Source: an uncultured Muribaculaceae bacterium
Lineage (GTDB): Bacteria; Bacteroidota; Bacteroidia; Bacteroidales; Muribaculaceae
Length of the DNA stretch: 26,526 nt
Assembly (NCBI GenBank): GCA_910584665.1
Contig: CAJUBL010000045.1
Coordinates: 1-26,526 of the forward strand
Direction of reading: 5' to 3'
Made by a program: the position numbers and the translations under genes. The notes beneath the pieces were generated by a model. It saw only the letters and a list, made by a program, of their open reading frames with translations, did no database searches and was not told the DNA's origin. Shown piece by piece: positions 24,231-26,526 of this stretch (position 1 is the first letter of the stretch; each line of letters begins with the position of its first letter).

Positions 24231-24252
24231 ACCGAAATTCGGTACAAATATA
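24231..24252 (-). promoter_or_regulatory. -7 box and start-site palindrome of the DUF4493/PCMD operon
   Basis: Minus strand: -7 box TATATTTG (24245-24252); the nearest TTG (24276-24278) is 23 bp away, so the -33 match is weak. Directly downstream, ACCGAA-A-TTCGGT (24231-24243) is a perfect palindrome at the expected start of transcription. ACCGAATT (24212-24219) can also pair with AATTCGGT (24236-24243). This could be an operator or a 5' leader hairpin. The rest of the 325-bp gap 24127-24451 holds only AT-rich sequence and the serA terminator. Confidence 0.5.
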
Positions 24253-24344
24253 CGCAAAACATTCGGATTGTTTTACAATTTTTTACACATTTATTCAGCC
24301 ACACAAGCATAATAATTGGCATATTTATCCACAAACAGTCATTA

Positions 24345-24394
24345 TACTTCATAAAGAAACAATCCCATATCGCCAATCAGCGACATGGGATTGT
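24345..24394 (-). terminator. Intrinsic terminator of serC-serA
   Basis: The arms ACAATCCCAT (24359-24368) and ATGGGATTGT (24385-24394) form a perfect 10-bp stem, with an inner TCGC/GCGA extension. Read on the minus strand, it is followed by TTCTTT. It lies 57 bp after the serA stop. The T run is broken by one C. Confidence 0.7.
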
Positions 24395-24451
24395 ATATAA
24401 ACTACTAAATGTATCAGAGCAAAGGCCGCAACTACGTCACAGACCAAACCG

Positions 24452-25372
24452 TCATTTATTGACGCGGTAACGGTCCACTCCGTCACGCAGGAATGCCACC
24501 ACCTGACGTGCGGCCGCTATGCCGGCATTAATATTGGCTTCGGCTGTCTGAGCTCCCATTTTCTTAGGTGTGAAGAACACTCGTCCTGCAAACTCCGCCT
24601 CCATTTCGTCGGCATGGTCAGGACGTATGTCGGCGACATATTTGAGATCGTTACGTTCGCGCATGGCCTTCATCAGCCCTTCCTCGTCTATCACTTCCTT
24701 ACGGGCTGTATTGACAAGCACGCCGCCCTTTGGCATCAGTGTCACGAGATCATAGCCTACCGAACCACGTGTCTCGGCCGTAGCCGGAATATGCAGCGAT
24801 ACCACCCGGTTGTCACGATACAGGCTCCTGATATCATGAACAGGCTTCACACCGGCCTCTGCCATCACCTCGTCAGGGCAATAAGGATCAAGAGCCGATA
24901 CCTCCATACCGAATCCGCCGGCTATACGGGCCACATTGCGGCCTACCTGACCGAAAGCATGAATACCAAGCGACTTGCCTTTGAGTTCGGATCCCGATGT
25001 GCCGTTATACATATTACGTACAGCCATCACTGCCATACCGAACACCAGCTCGGCAACAGCGTTGGAGTTCTGGCCGGGAGTATTCTCGACACACACACCA
25101 TGGGCGGTTGCGGCCTCGAGATCAACATTATCATATCCGGCACCGGCACGTACCACAATCTTCAGCTGTCCTGCGGCATCAAGTACCTCGGCGTCCACCT
25201 TGTCGCTACGCACAATCAGCGCGTCAGCATCACGCACTGCATCAAGAAGCTGAACCTTGTCGGTATATTTCTCAAGAACCTCCAGAATATATCCGGCATC
25301 AAGAATCTCTTTCTTTATACCTTCGACAGCGACCGCCGCAAAGGGTTTCTCTGTTGCTACAAGTACTTTCAT
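24452..25372 (-). CDS. serA: D-3-phosphoglycerate dehydrogenase, short form with Lys at the catalytic His position
   Basis: 306 residues, without the C-terminal ACT regulatory domain of longer SerA proteins. It would oxidise 3-phosphoglycerate to 3-phosphohydroxypyruvate with NAD, the first step of serine synthesis. The substrate domain has RAGAGYDNVDLEAA (75-88) and ENTPGQNSNAVAE (96-108). The NAD domain has AFGQVG (139-144) where most members read GxGxxG, so the first Gly is Ala. Arg224 in NTARKEVID is the conserved substrate Arg. The motif that normally reads TPHxGA is here TPKKMGA, so Lys271 takes the place of the catalytic His. Short PGDHs with such a Lys are known (for example in Entamoeba). 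The identity is supported by serC directly upstream: its ATG overlaps the serC stop (ATGA, 25369-25372), so the two are translationally coupled. Confidence 0.9.
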   Translation of the reverse strand: MKVLVATEKPFAAVAVEGIKKEILDAGYILEVLEKYTDKVQLLDAVRDADALIVRSDKVDAEVLDAAGQLKIVVRAGAGYDNVDLEAATAHGVCVENTPGQNSNAVAELVFGMAVMAVRNMYNGTSGSELKGKSLGIHAFGQVGRNVARIAGGFGMEVSALDPYCPDEVMAEAGVKPVHDIRSLYRDNRVVSLHIPATAETRGSVGYDLVTLMPKGGVLVNTARKEVIDEEGLMKAMRERNDLKYVADIRPDHADEMEAEFAGRVFFTPKKMGAQTAEANINAGIAAARQVVAFLRDGVDRYRVNK

Positions 25373-26439
25373 TTCTTTTCAAATTCTTTCATTGCGTCAA
25401 TCAGCACCTGAACACTCTCCATAGGCATGGCGTTATACAGCGATGCACGGAAACCGCCCACATCGCGATGACCTTTTATGCCCACGATACCACGCTCACC
25501 GGCAAAGTCGATGAACGCCTTCTCAAGTTCGGCATACTCGGGTTTCATGACAAAACATACATTCATGATCGAGCGGTCCTCGTGGGCCGGTACGGTCGCA
25601 ACAAACATACGGCTCGAATCGATGGCTTCATAAAGTCTTGCGGCCTTGGCAAGGTCACGTTTCTCAAGCTCGGCCACGCCACCCATTTCCTTATAATATT
25701 TAAGAGTCTGCAGTGCCGAGAAGATAGGCAGCACGGGAGGTGTGTTGAACATCGAGCCCTTCTTCACATGAGTGCGATAGTCGAGCATCGTTGGCAGCAC
25801 ACGGTCCACATGGCCGAGAGCCTCATCGCGTACAATGACGATAGTGACACCGGCAGGAGCCAGATTCTTCTGTGCACCGGCATAGATAAGATCATACTTA
25901 GCCACATCAATAGGACGCGAGAAGATATCAGACGACATGTCGGCTACCAGACGCACATCGCCCACCTCGGGATCCTTACGTATCTCGGTACCATAGATGG
26001 TATTGTTGGTTGTATAGTGGAAATAGTCACAGTCGGCCGCTACAGTGTAATCCTTGGGTATATAAGTGTAGTTGCGGTCCTTAGACGAGGCTACAACGTC
26101 GACATCGCCAAAGAGCCGGGCTTCCTTGATAGCTTTCGAGGCCCATACACCGGTATCAAGATATCCGGCCTTTTTGGCCAGCAGATTCATGGGCACCATA
26201 GCAAACTGCATGCTGGCACCACCGCCGAGCCACAGTACCGAGTAGCCGGCCGGTATCTCCAGCAACTCCTTGACGAGAGCATCGGCCTCGTCGATGACAG
26301 CCTGAAACTGCTTGCTACGGTGTGAAATCTCAAGAATTGACAGACCCATGTCGGCGAAGTTAAGAACAGCGTCGGCAGTATTCCGGATTGTGTACTCGCT
26401 TAGGATCGATGGTCCCGCATAAAAGTTATGCTTTTTCAT
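25369..26439 (-). CDS. serC: Phosphoserine aminotransferase
   Basis: 356 residues, normal for the family. This pyridoxal-phosphate enzyme moves the amino group of glutamate to 3-phosphohydroxypyruvate, giving phosphoserine, the second step of serine synthesis. It also serves the parallel step of pyridoxal-phosphate synthesis in some bacteria. Visible marks: NFYAGPSILSEYT at the N-terminus, EISHRSKQF (37-45), LWLGGGASMQF (69-79) in the cofactor pocket, and YAGAQKNLAPAG with Lys191 as the Schiff-base residue. The C-terminal GHRDVGGFRASLYNAMP matches the end of the small domain. It is the first gene of the serC-serA pair. It has a -7 box 52 bp upstream and an A/T-rich stretch before the ATG. Confidence 0.96.
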   Translation of the reverse strand: MKKHNFYAGPSILSEYTIRNTADAVLNFADMGLSILEISHRSKQFQAVIDEADALVKELLEIPAGYSVLWLGGGASMQFAMVPMNLLAKKAGYLDTGVWASKAIKEARLFGDVDVVASSKDRNYTYIPKDYTVAADCDYFHYTTNNTIYGTEIRKDPEVGDVRLVADMSSDIFSRPIDVAKYDLIYAGAQKNLAPAGVTIVIVRDEALGHVDRVLPTMLDYRTHVKKGSMFNTPPVLPIFSALQTLKYYKEMGGVAELEKRDLAKAARLYEAIDSSRMFVATVPAHEDRSIMNVCFVMKPEYAELEKAFIDFAGERGIVGIKGHRDVGGFRASLYNAMPMESVQVLIDAMKEFEKK

Positions 26440-26490
26440 GACTCAAAAAATTTTTGTTCAAAATTTACGAAATTATCGCATTCAATAGTG

Positions 26491-26498
26491 CAAATGTA
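26491..26498 (-). promoter_or_regulatory. -7 box of serC-serA
   Basis: Minus strand TACATTTG matches TAnnTTTG and is identical to the MBOAT -7 box. Transcription would start near 26484, with a leader of about 45 nt. Several TTTG words lie just upstream (26511-26526), but none at the ideal 19-21 bp; the -33 box cannot be fixed at the edge of the window. Confidence 0.5.
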
Positions 26499-26526
26499 AA
26501 AAGAATATCACAAACAAATGCACAAA

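Noticed and set aside
24143..24400. 85-codon plus-strand frame between the lipoprotein operon and serA
   Set aside because: It runs through the -7 box and the serA terminator, has no ribosome site and no domain.
24997..26325. 442-codon plus-strand frame opposite serA and serC
   Set aside because: Shadow frame; rich in His and Arg, with no domain, while both genes on the other strand are certain.

Overview
The window looks like chromosome from a member of the order Bacteroidales, plausibly family Muribaculaceae. The order-level evidence is direct. Promoter-like -7 boxes of the form TAnnTTTG occur upstream of many genes. Shine-Dalgarno sites are weak and A-rich. There are three DUF4493/PCMD lipoproteins, a FadL-like outer-membrane protein of the Bacteroidales type, and a short phosphoglycerate dehydrogenase with Lys at the usual catalytic His position. 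The family assignment is inference. I see no integrase, transposase, CRISPR array, tRNA or rRNA.

Layout. (1) 19-4924, minus strand: a three-gene operon of exported proteins, transcribed LPP20-like protein -> 1111-residue WG-repeat caspase -> DUF4384 protein. It is visibly richer in A+T than the genes to its right. (2) 4925-5673: a 749-bp gap holding a promoter, a candidate structured RNA read leftwards, and two long palindromic repeats. (3) 5674-7665, minus: a secreted GH51 alpha-L-arabinofuranosidase. (4) 7815-10426, plus: a membrane O-acyltransferase (MBOAT) followed by a membrane-anchored SGNH-like partner. The MBOAT gene is split by a frameshift exactly at a run of nine G, which suggests phase variation or an assembly error. 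(5) 10439-13282, minus: a Trp/Gly-rich secreted protein and a FadL-like outer-membrane protein in one unit, with a clear promoter at 13355-13387. (6) 13435-13989, minus: an HdeD/DUF308 membrane protein. (7) 13990-14580: a 591-bp gap filled by two long inverted repeats that interleave, sharing exact words with the repeats at 5494-5655. (8) 14581-17025, plus: mutS2, convergent with menA (17044-17916, minus). (9) 18017-24126, minus: an operon of three lipoproteins (PCMD, DUF4493, PCMD) ending in a clear intrinsic terminator, whose hairpin also contains the menA -33 box. (10) 24452-26439, minus: serC-serA, with ATGA overlap, a terminator and a -7 box.

How the genes work together. serC and serA catalyse two consecutive steps of serine synthesis. 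menA makes the menaquinone precursor. mutS2 acts on branched DNA. The MBOAT/SGNH pair has the layout of an O-acetylation module for a cell-surface glycan, and the homopolymer tract could switch it on and off. GH51 would release arabinose from plant arabinans or arabinoxylans. The lipoprotein operon and the secreted caspase operon are the least understood parts. With the G tract, the interleaved repeats and the candidate RNA, they are the places to look for new biology.
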